64,000 nt of DNA, taken from IMG/VR virus record IMGVR_UViG_3300025770_000008, positions 1 to 64,000 of that record; one strand, written 5' to 3'. The DNA comes from a virus. Shown here piece after piece: positions 7,436 to 14,451 of this stretch. The notes below the pieces were generated by a model. That model worked only from the letters and a program-made list of their open reading frames with translations. It searched no databases and was not told the DNA's origin. Each line of letters begins with the position of its first letter. The first letter of the stretch is position 1. The translations under genes were made by a program, and so were the position numbers.

Positions 7436-7473
7436 ACGTAAAACGTCCACATAGACGAATAGGCCCAAAATGA
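7432..7473 (+). CDS. Possible 13-residue minigene
   Basis: MNVKRPHRRIGPK is overlapped by ATGA at both ends: its start with the stop of the tagged gene, its stop with the start of 7470. The basic peptide may act only to pass ribosomes on. Support is positional. Confidence 0.3.
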   Translation: MNVKRPHRRIGPK

Positions 7474-8054
7474 CCCTTGCTGAACTCGACTTCTTTTCCG
7501 CCCTCCGCCACAAGGACTCAATCTCCCCCGCACCGCCCGAAGAAGCGGGAAACAGCCGCACGCCTCGGAAGGCCAGGGGCGCAGGCTCAGGGAGCCTGTA
7601 CCTCCAACCAGAGCATGGTCTCTACGCCGTCTGGCACGACCAGCACCCCGAGGAGTGCGAATTCATCACGGCCGCCAACTACCTCGACGCCGTGGTCTAC
7701 GGGGAAGACTATCTGGACATCGACGAAAAACACATGCGGGTCAGCTGGGTCGCCTACACCTTCCAGGAGGTGCTCCACCCCAGTAGCGAGCTGCGTTGGA
7801 ACGCCGCCATCTCGGCCATCAACGGCGGACCCACCGACCCCGACGAACCCGAGCGAGCCCGCGCTGGCTGCCTCATCCTCAACGTCGAACTCGACGAGTT
7901 CGATGACAACGACGGCTTTGGCTGGGTCTGGAGCGTCACGGGCGCGACAGAGCGCGATGGGTACAGCGGGACCAAAGAAGGTGCCAAGGCCCTCGCTGAG
8001 CGCGCGGCCAAGGCGTGGCTCAACAACTCCCTCAGCGTCTTCCCGTCGACATGA
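7470..8054 (+). CDS. Hypothetical protein, 194 residues
   Basis: After a disordered N-terminus (residues 1-45) comes an ordered acidic domain with WxxY/F-rich segments (GLYAVWHDQHPEECEF, RVSWVAYTFQEV). No family recognised. Its stop overlaps the next start (ATGA). Confidence 0.65.
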   Translation: MTLAELDFFSALRHKDSISPAPPEEAGNSRTPRKARGAGSGSLYLQPEHGLYAVWHDQHPEECEFITAANYLDAVVYGEDYLDIDEKHMRVSWVAYTFQEVLHPSSELRWNAAISAINGGPTDPDEPERARAGCLILNVELDEFDDNDGFGWVWSVTGATERDGYSGTKEGAKALAERAAKAWLNNSLSVFPST

Positions 8055-8461
8055 GTGAAGACCACAAGGACCGCCGAGAAGTCAACGGCACCATCCCCCT
8101 CAGTCTCACGGACCTCATCAACCTCCAAGGCGGGAAAGCCTTCTTCGAGTACATCCGGAAGCAGCTGCACGAGCCGGAGCTGGAGGGCATCAAGTACGAG
8201 CCCGGATGGCCAACCGACAACGGAGACCCTGTGCTCCACGTAACCGGCTGGGCGCCGGCCGGACCCAGGACGATGACCGCGCTCTACAAGGTAGTCATCC
8301 TCCAGACGATTCGCCTCGAAGGAGAACTGGAGCTAACCCACCCCATCGGGCGGGACCCTGACGACAGCTACTTCGACGACACCGACCCGCGCTTCACTGA
8401 GGATGTGGAATTCTACTCAGCTGAGTACATCATCACGCGAGTGGACGAGGAGGGCGAGTGA
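8051..8461 (+). CDS. Hypothetical protein, 136 residues
   Basis: An acidic soluble protein beginning MSEDHKDRREVNGTIPLSL. A helical segment (GGKAFFEYIRKQL) is followed by a beta-rich acidic C-terminus ending RVDEEGE. Coupled by overlap to both neighbours. Confidence 0.65.
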   Translation: MSEDHKDRREVNGTIPLSLTDLINLQGGKAFFEYIRKQLHEPELEGIKYEPGWPTDNGDPVLHVTGWAPAGPRTMTALYKVVILQTIRLEGELELTHPIGRDPDDSYFDDTDPRFTEDVEFYSAEYIITRVDEEGE

Positions 8462-8670
8462 GCAACAAGAACCAAACCCCCGAGATGCAGCGGGTGACTG
8501 CCGAGGCGGCCAAGGCCGCGTTCGAGGGCAACACCCCCGCCAAGGCCGAGGCCACAGAGACCTGCGTCCGGTGCAGTGGCCCCGCGACCGAATTCAAAGA
8601 CGAACTCTCCAAGCGGGAGTACGCCATCACCCGCTTCTGCCAGGAGTGCCAGGACGGCTATTTCGGCTGA
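8458..8670 (+). CDS. Zinc-binding protein with two CxxC pairs, 70 residues, GTG start
   Basis: CVRCSGPATEF and CQECQDGYFG form two CxxC knuckles about 27 residues apart, a small treble-clef or ribbon-like metal site. GTG overlaps the upstream TGA (GTGA). Function is unknown. Confidence 0.65.
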   Translation: MSNKNQTPEMQRVTAEAAKAAFEGNTPAKAEATETCVRCSGPATEFKDELSKREYAITRFCQECQDGYFG

Positions 8671-8672
8671 GG

Positions 8673-8687
8673 TATTAGCCGCTAATA
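8673..8687. promoter_or_regulatory. TATTAG-CTAATA dyad operator, copy 4
   Basis: GGTATTAGCCGCTAATACC has 9-bp arms. It overlaps the stop codon of the - strand gene at 8682. Confidence 0.7.
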
Positions 8688-8816
8688 CCGGGGCTTCTTG
8701 GCGAGTGCTTGCCGCCGCTTCTGCACGACGGCTTCCTTGAGCAGTTTCTTGAGGAAGTCGCGGCGTGTCCCTGCGCCCAGTACCAGCCCCGTAATCGACC
8801 CTGTTTTCTTCCGCAT
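8682..8816 (-). CDS. Small basic protein, 44 residues
   Basis: MRKKTGSITGLVLGAGTRRD, then KKLLKEAVVQKRRQALAKK, is strongly basic and helical and could bind nucleic acid. The TAG stop is supplied by the dyad. AGG lies close to the ATG, so initiation may be weak. Confidence 0.45.
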   Translation of the reverse strand: MRKKTGSITGLVLGAGTRRDFLKKLLKEAVVQKRRQALAKKPRY

Positions 8817-8834
8817 TCCTAGAGTCTACCAGGG

Positions 8835-8872
8835 TGCAAAAGCGGTAGTGCTTTTGGGGATAAGAACTATGC
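8835..8872 (+). promoter_or_regulatory. Phage promoter with conserved leader
   Basis: TGCAAAAGC, spacer, then CTTTTGGGGATAAGAACTATG. The leader carries GGGC-AATTAC-GCCC and GCAGC-TGA-GCTGC hairpins before AAGGAG. The same leader design recurs at 13733 and 29891. Confidence 0.75.
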
Positions 8873-8928
8873 ATAGGGGCAATTACGCCCATTTCATCCA
8901 CGCAGCTGAGCTGCAGAAGGAGTCAACT

Positions 8929-9900
8929 ATGCCGGCCATTATCGTTCGCGTGACGAACTCGCCCGAGCAGGTCCGCAAGTTCGTAGCGCAGGGCTTCTGC
9001 CCTGTGGAGTGTTCCATCGGCGGGGAGTCCATCACGGACGACCTGCAAATGGACCACCACGGGGCGCTCTCCCACCTGGAGAGCGTCGCTCTCCGCGCCT
9101 ACCGCGACCACTACGGCGCGCGGCGCGAGGACCCACGCTTCGTCATCGTCGGGCAGCCCGACGCGGACGCGACCTTCGCGGTCGCGTCTCTCGCGGGAAT
9201 CCTCCCGCACCCGCAGGCGGACGTCTCCGCCCTGCCGCCCCACCTCCACCGGGGCGCGCAGAAGGACCTGACCGAGTTGGCGGCGCTCATCGCGAAGGTG
9301 GACACGGACCCCATCGGGTGGGACCTGTCCGAAGAGGAGGGCGGCGACGTCGTCCTCACGTGGAACGCCCTGACCGCGGGCGCCCCGCAGACCTCGCTGT
9401 CCGGCGAGATGGGGGTGGGCCTGTGGAAGCAGCTGGTATCGGGTCACCCGGCCCACCGGCCGCTGCTGGCGGCGGGCCTCACCACCGAGGCTGCGCGGCG
9501 GGAGGCGGCAGCGGCAGAGGACGTCCGTCAGGACCATGCCATCGGGTTCGTCGAGGCGTCCCGAACCTGGGGCTTCGATGTCTGGTACTCCCGGCTGCAG
9601 GGGACGGGCTCGGCGAACGAGGCGAAGGGCTGGCTGCGCCCGGTGGTCATCGCTCGGGTCGCGGCGACCAGTGGCATCACCGTTGGTTGCCCCAACGAGG
9701 CGGTCGCGGAGGAGATGTTCGGCCCAGGCGGCCTCAAGAACGTCTTCGAGGCGTTGGGCGAGGTCACCAACGCCCCGGGCTGGGGTGGTCGCGAGGCCAT
9801 CGGTGGTGGGCCGCGCGGCGTGGAGCTGAGCATCGAGCAGCTCCACGCCGCGGTGAAGCTGCTGCGGGACCTCTACGCCGAGCAGCGCCTCGCCCGCTGA
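8929..9900 (+). CDS. Putative DHH-like phosphoesterase, 323 residues
   Basis: Residues about 38-45 read DDLQMDHHG, and about 30 residues on QPDADATFAVASL resembles the metal-binding D-x-D-(G/A)-x-x-(S/A) motif of DHH-family phosphoesterases. The order (DHH first) is unusual and the GGH motif of the DHHA1 domain is not obvious, although GGGPRG occurs near residue 295. If it is a member it is divergent or permuted; hydrolase activity is inference. AAGGAG precedes the ATG at 8929. Single-gene unit with a strong leader, so probably highly expressed. Confidence 0.6.
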   Translation: MPAIIVRVTNSPEQVRKFVAQGFCPVECSIGGESITDDLQMDHHGALSHLESVALRAYRDHYGARREDPRFVIVGQPDADATFAVASLAGILPHPQADVSALPPHLHRGAQKDLTELAALIAKVDTDPIGWDLSEEEGGDVVLTWNALTAGAPQTSLSGEMGVGLWKQLVSGHPAHRPLLAAGLTTEAARREAAAAEDVRQDHAIGFVEASRTWGFDVWYSRLQGTGSANEAKGWLRPVVIARVAATSGITVGCPNEAVAEEMFGPGGLKNVFEALGEVTNAPGWGGREAIGGGPRGVELSIEQLHAAVKLLRDLYAEQRLAR

Positions 9901-10027
9901 CCGCCCGGTTCCATCGGCACTCACACACTGCCGTCATCCGTGTGTGGCTCCCCGAATGCATGACTAGGCTGGTCGTGCCTTCCGGGAGAGTGTCTGTGTC
10001 TAAACCACCAGGAAGAGGGAGAGAGAT

Positions 10028-10471
10028 ATGTTTCGCGCAATCGTAGCGTGGATTATCGAAGGAATTGAGGAGGCGCTGCGGCGCCTCGAAAACTGGAACG
10101 AGCGCCGAGTGGCGCTCTCCGAGGTGCGAGAGGAGCGGACGGAGCAGATGCGCCGGCTCAACGCCCGGCTGGTGGGGTCATTCAGCGACCTCGTCGAGGT
10201 CGAGGCCCGGCTACCGCGCGAGGCCCGAGTGGTCTGCGAGGTGAAGGCGGCGGAGCTGGAGTGGCCGCTGGCCATCGCGCGAGCGAAGCAGGTCAGCGAT
10301 GGCTGCCTGCTCCGGGCGGCGGAGCTGGAGGTGAAAGCCTCCACGGCGGCCACCCACGGCACGGCCGGACTGTGCCGTGTCGCCGACCTGCGACGGCGTG
10401 CAAACGTGCTGCGAGAGGCAGCCGTGAGCATCCCCTCGCTAGCCCGCGCAGCACAGCACCTCACCGCCTAA
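10028..10471 (+). CDS. Coiled-coil protein, 147 residues
   Basis: An N-terminal amphipathic or weakly hydrophobic helix (MFRAIVAWIIEGIEEAL) is followed by almost unbroken Glu/Arg/Ala helices. Similar in style to the proteins at 985 and 13828. GAGGGAGAGAG precedes the ATG. A hairpin (CACACAC with GTGTGTG) lies in the preceding gap. Function is unknown. Confidence 0.65.
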   Translation: MFRAIVAWIIEGIEEALRRLENWNERRVALSEVREERTEQMRRLNARLVGSFSDLVEVEARLPREARVVCEVKAAELEWPLAIARAKQVSDGCLLRAAELEVKASTAATHGTAGLCRVADLRRRANVLREAAVSIPSLARAAQHLTA

Positions 10472-10472
10472 G

Positions 10473-10521
10473 TCCCCGCGTCCTGCGGGGGCAGCGCTGC
10501 CCTTCCTGGGCGCGCTTCTTA
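10473..10521 (+). terminator. Double hairpin terminator
   Basis: CCCCGC-GTCCT-GCGGGG and GCGCTGCCC with GGGCGCGC, followed by TTCTTA. Confidence 0.6.
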
Positions 10522-10523
10522 CC

Positions 10524-10560
10524 TGCAAGACCCCTACATGTTTTGGGCATAAGGACTATG
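10524..10560 (+). promoter_or_regulatory. Phage promoter with 5-prime hairpin and structured leader
   Basis: TGCAAGACC, spacer, then TTTTGGGCATAAGGACTATG. ATGGAGG-AACTCG-CCTCCAT forms a 7-bp hairpin at the transcript start. Further stems (CGTGC with GCACG, GGACC-ACTTGA-GGTCC) fill the 100-base leader of the lipoprotein genes. Confidence 0.7.
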
Positions 10561-10664
10561 GAGGAACTCGCCTCCATCAACCGTGCCCGAAGGGGTTAAG
10601 CACGGACCACTTGAGGTCCACAACCGGCACTCCGCACTGCGCGGGTGCTACAAGGAGGTGCGCC

Positions 10665-11180
10665 ATGCGTGCACTCGTTTATCTGTTCATCCTCGCTGGG
10701 ATTCAGGGCTGCGATGCCCCGGAGCCCGGTCTGCCCGGCGTGACCGAGCGGACCTTTTTGGTCAAGAACGTCGGGCAGGCGTTGACCCAACCCCAACTGA
10801 GCATCGTCACCGGTATCCCCGGCTCGACGAGCCCGGCGCCTGTCGAGTACATCGACGAGGCGTACAAGTGGGGGATGGACAGGATCCTCCCCCAGAAGGG
10901 CAGCCCGGACGACATCGCGCTCGTCGTCGGCTGGAATGAGCTACCGGGGACCAAGGTCGCCTTCACCAACAAGGGTGAGGGGGTCGTCATCCAAACCCCG
11001 GTCGGGGGAGCGTCGACCAACGACGTCCACGTGCCCACGGAGGAGGGGCGCTACATCCCGGGGCAGCGTCTCCATGTCGAGGGGTACATCCCGCAGGAAA
11101 TCACCCACGAGCAGCTGATGGCGCTCAAGGCCGACATCGCGGCGCTGAGTGAAGCCATAACCGAGGGGTACGTACCGTGA
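10665..11180 (+). CDS. Putative lipoprotein, 171 residues
   Basis: The N-terminus MRALVYLFILAGIQGC is a short lipoprotein signal with lipobox LAGIQGC-like cleavage before Cys16, predicting a lipid-anchored periplasmic or outer-membrane protein. The mature part is beta-rich with an acidic helical tail. AAGGAGG precedes the ATG. Its stop overlaps the GTG of the next, also exported, gene. Phage lipoproteins often block superinfection at the envelope; that role is inference. Confidence 0.7.
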   Translation: MRALVYLFILAGIQGCDAPEPGLPGVTERTFLVKNVGQALTQPQLSIVTGIPGSTSPAPVEYIDEAYKWGMDRILPQKGSPDDIALVVGWNELPGTKVAFTNKGEGVVIQTPVGGASTNDVHVPTEEGRYIPGQRLHVEGYIPQEITHEQLMALKADIAALSEAITEGYVP

Positions 11181-12883
11181 GGCTGCTCACGCTTCTCTTC
11201 CTCGCGGGCTGCTGCGGGAACGGGTTGGAGTACAGCGTCAACGGGGGCGCGTGCATGCCCGCCCCTGGAGCGGGGGAGTTTCGTGGTGACCAAGGGGACA
11301 TCTGCGACCCCCGCCTCGCGCACAGCGAGGTCGAGGCCGACCCCTTGGTGGCTGGCTACGGCTGGAAGGTGGTGACCCGAGCGGGTGACTGCCGCGGCTC
11401 GTGCACCGCCGTTACAGGGCGGTTCCGGTCTTGGGTGCAGAACACCCGAGTTGGTCTGGTGGACATCCCCATCCTGACCCACAGCTTCTCGTGCACGGTG
11501 CTGGATGCAGCGCCAGACGAGGGGGACCTGGGCAACATCTTGCCCGTGTGCGCCGAGGAGAACGAGTACGTCATCCTCGAAGGCGAGGGCGGGGTCATCC
11601 TCTACCCGGAGGCGTGCTTGGAGTTCCCCCTTGGCCAGTGCCCTGCTGGTGTTGGGGCTCCCGTGGGTAACGTCGGTGCGTGCGCGCTCCAGCGTTGTGC
11701 CGACATCAACACGTTCGACCTCGGTCCCGGGGCGGCGTGTGGTGACGGGGGCATCAACATCGCCGCGGGTGGTGAGGATGGCGGCATGCCTGCTGTGGCC
11801 GAGATGGAGGAGGCCGTCTCGTGTGAGGAGGCGAAGGACGTGGCTTACGCCGCGGCCCTCAACAACCTGCCTGGGGACGTTGGGCAGCGAGCGGGGTCGT
11901 TCCTCTACAGCATCATGTACGAGGGCGACCGCATCGACCGCGAGGGTGACCCCAACGCAGCCCTCTTGGCGTGGCGCGAGTTCGAGATATTCGCGTGCGA
12001 CCTGCTCATCATCCTCAACAACCCTGAGCTGCCCGGCTCGGGGAACGTCTTCTGCTCGAACGCCGGGGGCAATCCCCGTGTGCCCCTCTACAGGACGCAA
12101 GCCACCGACATGGTGGTCCCGCCCGCGCTGTGGAGACGGATGCTGCTCGAAGGCGAAGACATGGACCCCGATACCGCCGTGGTCCACCTGCCTGCTGGGC
12201 GGCGTCGATACGCCGATGGGCTCGTCCGAGACCGAGGGCCTTGGCCGGATGCACGCGGAATCCTCTGCGAGCATGACCGGGGCTGGGACTCGTGGAACGA
12301 GATTATCGAGATGAAGTACACGACGCCGACCTTCGACCCCTCGGAGTGGTGCCTCGAAATCGACATCAACGACGCCGATGACCTGCGTCGGGGCATGTGG
12401 GCGTGTGAGCGCTGGTACGGTCGGGCTACCCAAGCCCAGGACTACCTCGCGCACGCGCTCGTGGAAACCACCGCAGGGCGGCACACGGACGTGGAGTACT
12501 GGTTCGGGCGAGGCCCTTCCGACGACTTCGCCCTTCTCATCGGCGCTCTCCCCGAGCAGTTTGCCCACCCAGAATTCGGGCGGCTTATGAACACGCCGAA
12601 AATCATCCCCATCCCGGGGCTGAACGAGATACCCGTCTACTTCGCTGACCGCATGGTCGGGGCGGGTGAACGGGGCTTGCTGCACCCGCCCATCGAGCTG
12701 GGGCTGCAAGGAGGCGACCTGGGTGACCTCATCGGTCGCGAGCTGGACCGGCGCATCTGGCCCGAGATGGCTGCCGACGAGGCCATCACGAACTTCAACA
12801 AGCAGTGGCGGTGTGGGGCTCCTGGCTCCCGACCGGACATCCGTAATTGTGCGGACTACCACTTCGACCTCTGGACGCTATAG
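11177..12883 (+). CDS. Large Cys-rich putative lipoprotein, 568 residues, GTG start
   Basis: Begins MRLLTLLFLAGCCGNG, a lipobox-type signal with Cys at 12-13. The mature protein has about 20 Cys (for example DCRGSCTAV, CAEENE, CALQRCAD), consistent with disulphides in an oxidising compartment. Many Trp/Tyr-rich segments occur in the C-terminal half (DSWNEIIEMKY, WACERWYG). No family recognised. It is the largest gene of region 1 and sits in a three-gene exported-protein operon. Confidence 0.7.
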   Translation: MRLLTLLFLAGCCGNGLEYSVNGGACMPAPGAGEFRGDQGDICDPRLAHSEVEADPLVAGYGWKVVTRAGDCRGSCTAVTGRFRSWVQNTRVGLVDIPILTHSFSCTVLDAAPDEGDLGNILPVCAEENEYVILEGEGGVILYPEACLEFPLGQCPAGVGAPVGNVGACALQRCADINTFDLGPGAACGDGGINIAAGGEDGGMPAVAEMEEAVSCEEAKDVAYAAALNNLPGDVGQRAGSFLYSIMYEGDRIDREGDPNAALLAWREFEIFACDLLIILNNPELPGSGNVFCSNAGGNPRVPLYRTQATDMVVPPALWRRMLLEGEDMDPDTAVVHLPAGRRRYADGLVRDRGPWPDARGILCEHDRGWDSWNEIIEMKYTTPTFDPSEWCLEIDINDADDLRRGMWACERWYGRATQAQDYLAHALVETTAGRHTDVEYWFGRGPSDDFALLIGALPEQFAHPEFGRLMNTPKIIPIPGLNEIPVYFADRMVGAGERGLLHPPIELGLQGGDLGDLIGRELDRRIWPEMAADEAITNFNKQWRCGAPGSRPDIRNCADYHFDLWTL

Positions 12884-12892
12884 GAGTAGACA

Positions 12893-13360
12893 ATGATTGG
12901 GAAAATCCTGGCAGCGGTTCTCGCGTTAGGCGTCCCGGGTGGGGTGCCTACCGAGGAATTGGGGCCGAGCATCAGCTTCCTCCGCGTGCCCGACGCGGTG
13001 ATGGACCTCAACGTGCGGAAGACCCTGATGGGTCATCCGCTCATCGTGAAGCACCCGGTGCACACTGACGTGCGTATCGGGCTCAGCGTCAACCACTCGG
13101 CCAGCCGGGTGTGGGTGCATGCCTGGAATGTGCGGACCGGGGACTTCGGCGGGAAGCACATCGGGTCGAGGCGACAGGTGTACGAGCAGGTGGCGCTGCT
13201 CAGCCTGGAGCATGGGTGGGCGTTCCAGTCCATCTCCGGTGCCCCGCTCGCCACCAAGGCGGATTGGGGCGACTTCCTCGGCCGGGTGTCGGCTGCATCG
13301 GCCCACGTCCCGCCATACGACCCGGTGGAGATTGAGCGGGTCCTCAAACAGCAGCGTTAG
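12893..13360 (+). CDS. Putative secreted protein, 155 residues
   Basis: N-terminal signal-like segment MIGKILAAVLALGVPGGVPT, cleavage probably near residue 20. The mature part carries His-rich beta segments (KHPVHTDVRIGLSVNHSASRVWVHAW). Third gene of the exported-protein operon, ended by the hairpin at 13368. Confidence 0.65.
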   Translation: MIGKILAAVLALGVPGGVPTEELGPSISFLRVPDAVMDLNVRKTLMGHPLIVKHPVHTDVRIGLSVNHSASRVWVHAWNVRTGDFGGKHIGSRRQVYEQVALLSLEHGWAFQSISGAPLATKADWGDFLGRVSAASAHVPPYDPVEIERVLKQQR

Positions 13361-13367
13361 CCGCTGC

Positions 13368-13400
13368 GGGCGTCCCCCTTCTGGGGGGCGCCTGTTCTTA
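13368..13400 (+). terminator. Strong hairpin terminator
   Basis: GGCGTCCCCC-TTCT-GGGGGGCGCC followed by TGTTCTTA. Confidence 0.65.
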
Positions 13401-13401
13401 C

Positions 13402-13440
13402 CTGCAGAACAGGGGGGCGTTCTTGGCATAAGAACTGTGA
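13402..13440 (+). promoter_or_regulatory. Phage promoter reading a non-coding region
   Basis: TGCAGAACAG, spacer, then TTCTTGGCATAAGAACTGTG. A GGAGGC-ACTA-GCCCCC hairpin follows at once. No long gene lies between here and the terminator at 13702. Confidence 0.65.
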
Positions 13441-13700
13441 ACGGAGGCACTAGCCCCCCAGTAGGAGTGCGATTGTGAAGTGCTAAACCACCAGTCAGCC
13501 GTGTCTTGTCCCTAGGGGTAAGAACGGGTAGGGGGTAAAGGAAGTGTGTGCTCGGTCCGCACCGAGATCCCCAATGACACGGGGTGGAGTTAAAGTTCCC
13601 ACCGCTTCGGCGGATGCGAGAATCCGGGAACAACAAACCACAGGTCCGGCGCCCTGACGTCGTTAACAGCGTAGCCCCCCTCTACGCTTCAGTGGTGTGC
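13441..13700 (+). ncRNA. Candidate structured RNA with a three-codon ORF
   Basis: No long gene lies here, although a promoter and a terminator bracket it. Stems seen: GTGTC (13501) with GACAC (13576); CTCGGT-CCGC-ACCGAG (13551); CCGC-TTCG-GCGG (13602) inside GTTCCC (13595) with GGGAAC (13626); AGCGTAG with CTACGCT (13668). At 13475 a ribosome-site-like AGTAGGAG precedes GTG-AAG-TGC-TAA. RNA identity is inferred; no known family matched by eye. Confidence 0.5.
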
Positions 13701-13701
13701 T

Positions 13702-13728
13702 GAGAAACCCCTCCTGGGTTTCTTCTTA
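13702..13728 (+). terminator. Hairpin terminator
   Basis: GAAACCC-CTCCT-GGGTTTC followed by TTCTTA; ends the candidate RNA transcript. Confidence 0.65.
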
Positions 13729-13732
13729 GCCC

Positions 13733-13772
13733 CTGCAAAACACGGGGTGTTTTTAGGGATAAGAACTATGAA
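13733..13772 (+). promoter_or_regulatory. Phage promoter with conserved leader
   Basis: TGCAAAACACG, spacer, then TTTTTAGGGATAAGAACTATG. The leader repeats that at 8835: GGGC-AATTAC-GCCC, then GCAGC-ATT-GCTGC, then AAGGAG. Confidence 0.75.
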
Positions 13773-13827
13773 CAGGGGCAATTACGCCCATTTCATCCAC
13801 GCAGCATTGCTGCAGAAGGAGTCTTCT

Positions 13828-14256
13828 ATGAACGGTCACACGACCAACCGAATCGTCCGCGCCGCCCTGGCTCTGGAGGCGGCGGAGGCGCTCGCCGAGC
13901 AGGCGAGCGCCGCCATCATCGACGCGGAGGACGAGGCGAAGTTCGCCCGCGCGGAGCTGCGCGAGGCGGAAGAGGAGGCGGAGGAGGAGGCGCGAATCGC
14001 CACCTCCTCCGTCCAGGACGCCCTGCGCGGCCTCTTGGCCGCGCACGGCGTCGAGGATGTCCGGCTCGCCGGGCAAATCTCGGCCGAACTGGCGCAGACG
14101 CTCACAAGCGTCGTCGCCGCGCAGGACCTCTCGCCGCTGGGTACGGGGGGGTGGAGCGACGCCAGCCTCACGCTGGCGGGGGCGCTCGCCGGCGTGCGCC
14201 GCAAGGCGTCGCGGCGCTGGGGGGCGTGGTCATCGGGAGGCAAACGCTTCACATGA
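13828..14256 (+). CDS. Coiled-coil protein, 142 residues
   Basis: Residues about 10-70 are an Ala/Glu heptad-rich helix (EDEAKFARAELREAEEEAEE), followed by a small helical domain and an Arg/Lys-rich tail. AAGGAG precedes the ATG. It is coupled by ATGA to a 40-residue Arg-rich peptide. Function is unknown. Confidence 0.65.
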   Translation: MNGHTTNRIVRAALALEAAEALAEQASAAIIDAEDEAKFARAELREAEEEAEEEARIATSSVQDALRGLLAAHGVEDVRLAGQISAELAQTLTSVVAAQDLSPLGTGGWSDASLTLAGALAGVRRKASRRWGAWSSGGKRFT

Positions 14257-14375
14257 TCGCGCGCTGGTGCAGCCTCGTGCGGATGGCTATACGTCATCCG
14301 CGCGTGGCTGCACGAATTATGCGGTGGCGTTGGCGCATATGGCGCCTTCGCCGGAGATTGGTAAGGGGCTGCTAA
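14253..14375 (+). CDS. Arg/Trp-rich peptide, 40 residues
   Basis: MIARWCSLVRMAIRHPRVAA continues into an Arg/Trp-rich segment (RWRWRIWRLRRR). It resembles a cationic amphipathic, membrane-active or nucleic-acid-binding peptide. The ATGA overlap with the upstream gene supports translation. No homologue recognised. Confidence 0.45.
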   Translation: MIARWCSLVRMAIRHPRVAARIMRWRWRIWRLRRRLVRGC

Positions 14376-14413
14376 GGCAGCAGAAGGAGTTTCTATTGGT
14401 GGGAGCCCGAAAA
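14376..14413 (+). other. Leader-like remnant, hairpin plus AAGGAG without start codon
   Basis: GCTGC-TAAG-GCAGC then AGAAGGAGTTTCTATTGG mimics the conserved leader that elsewhere ends AAGGAGTCTTCTATG; here the start codon position reads ATT. It is probably the remains of a lost gene. Confidence 0.4.
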
Positions 14414-14451
14414 GTGCAAAACAAGCACCTCTTTTGGGGATAAGAAGTATG
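14414..14451 (+). promoter_or_regulatory. Phage promoter reading the large non-coding region
   Basis: TGCAAAACAAG, spacer, then CTTTTGGGGATAAGAAGTATG. A GAGGT-ATTAC-GCCTC hairpin follows. The next gene does not start until 15215. Confidence 0.7.

Noticed and set aside
11051-12862. 603-codon open frame on the - strand
   Set aside because: It is the mirror of the lipoprotein gene on the + strand, with Val/Arg/Pro-rich composition. The + strand frame has signal peptide, start overlap and ribosome context.
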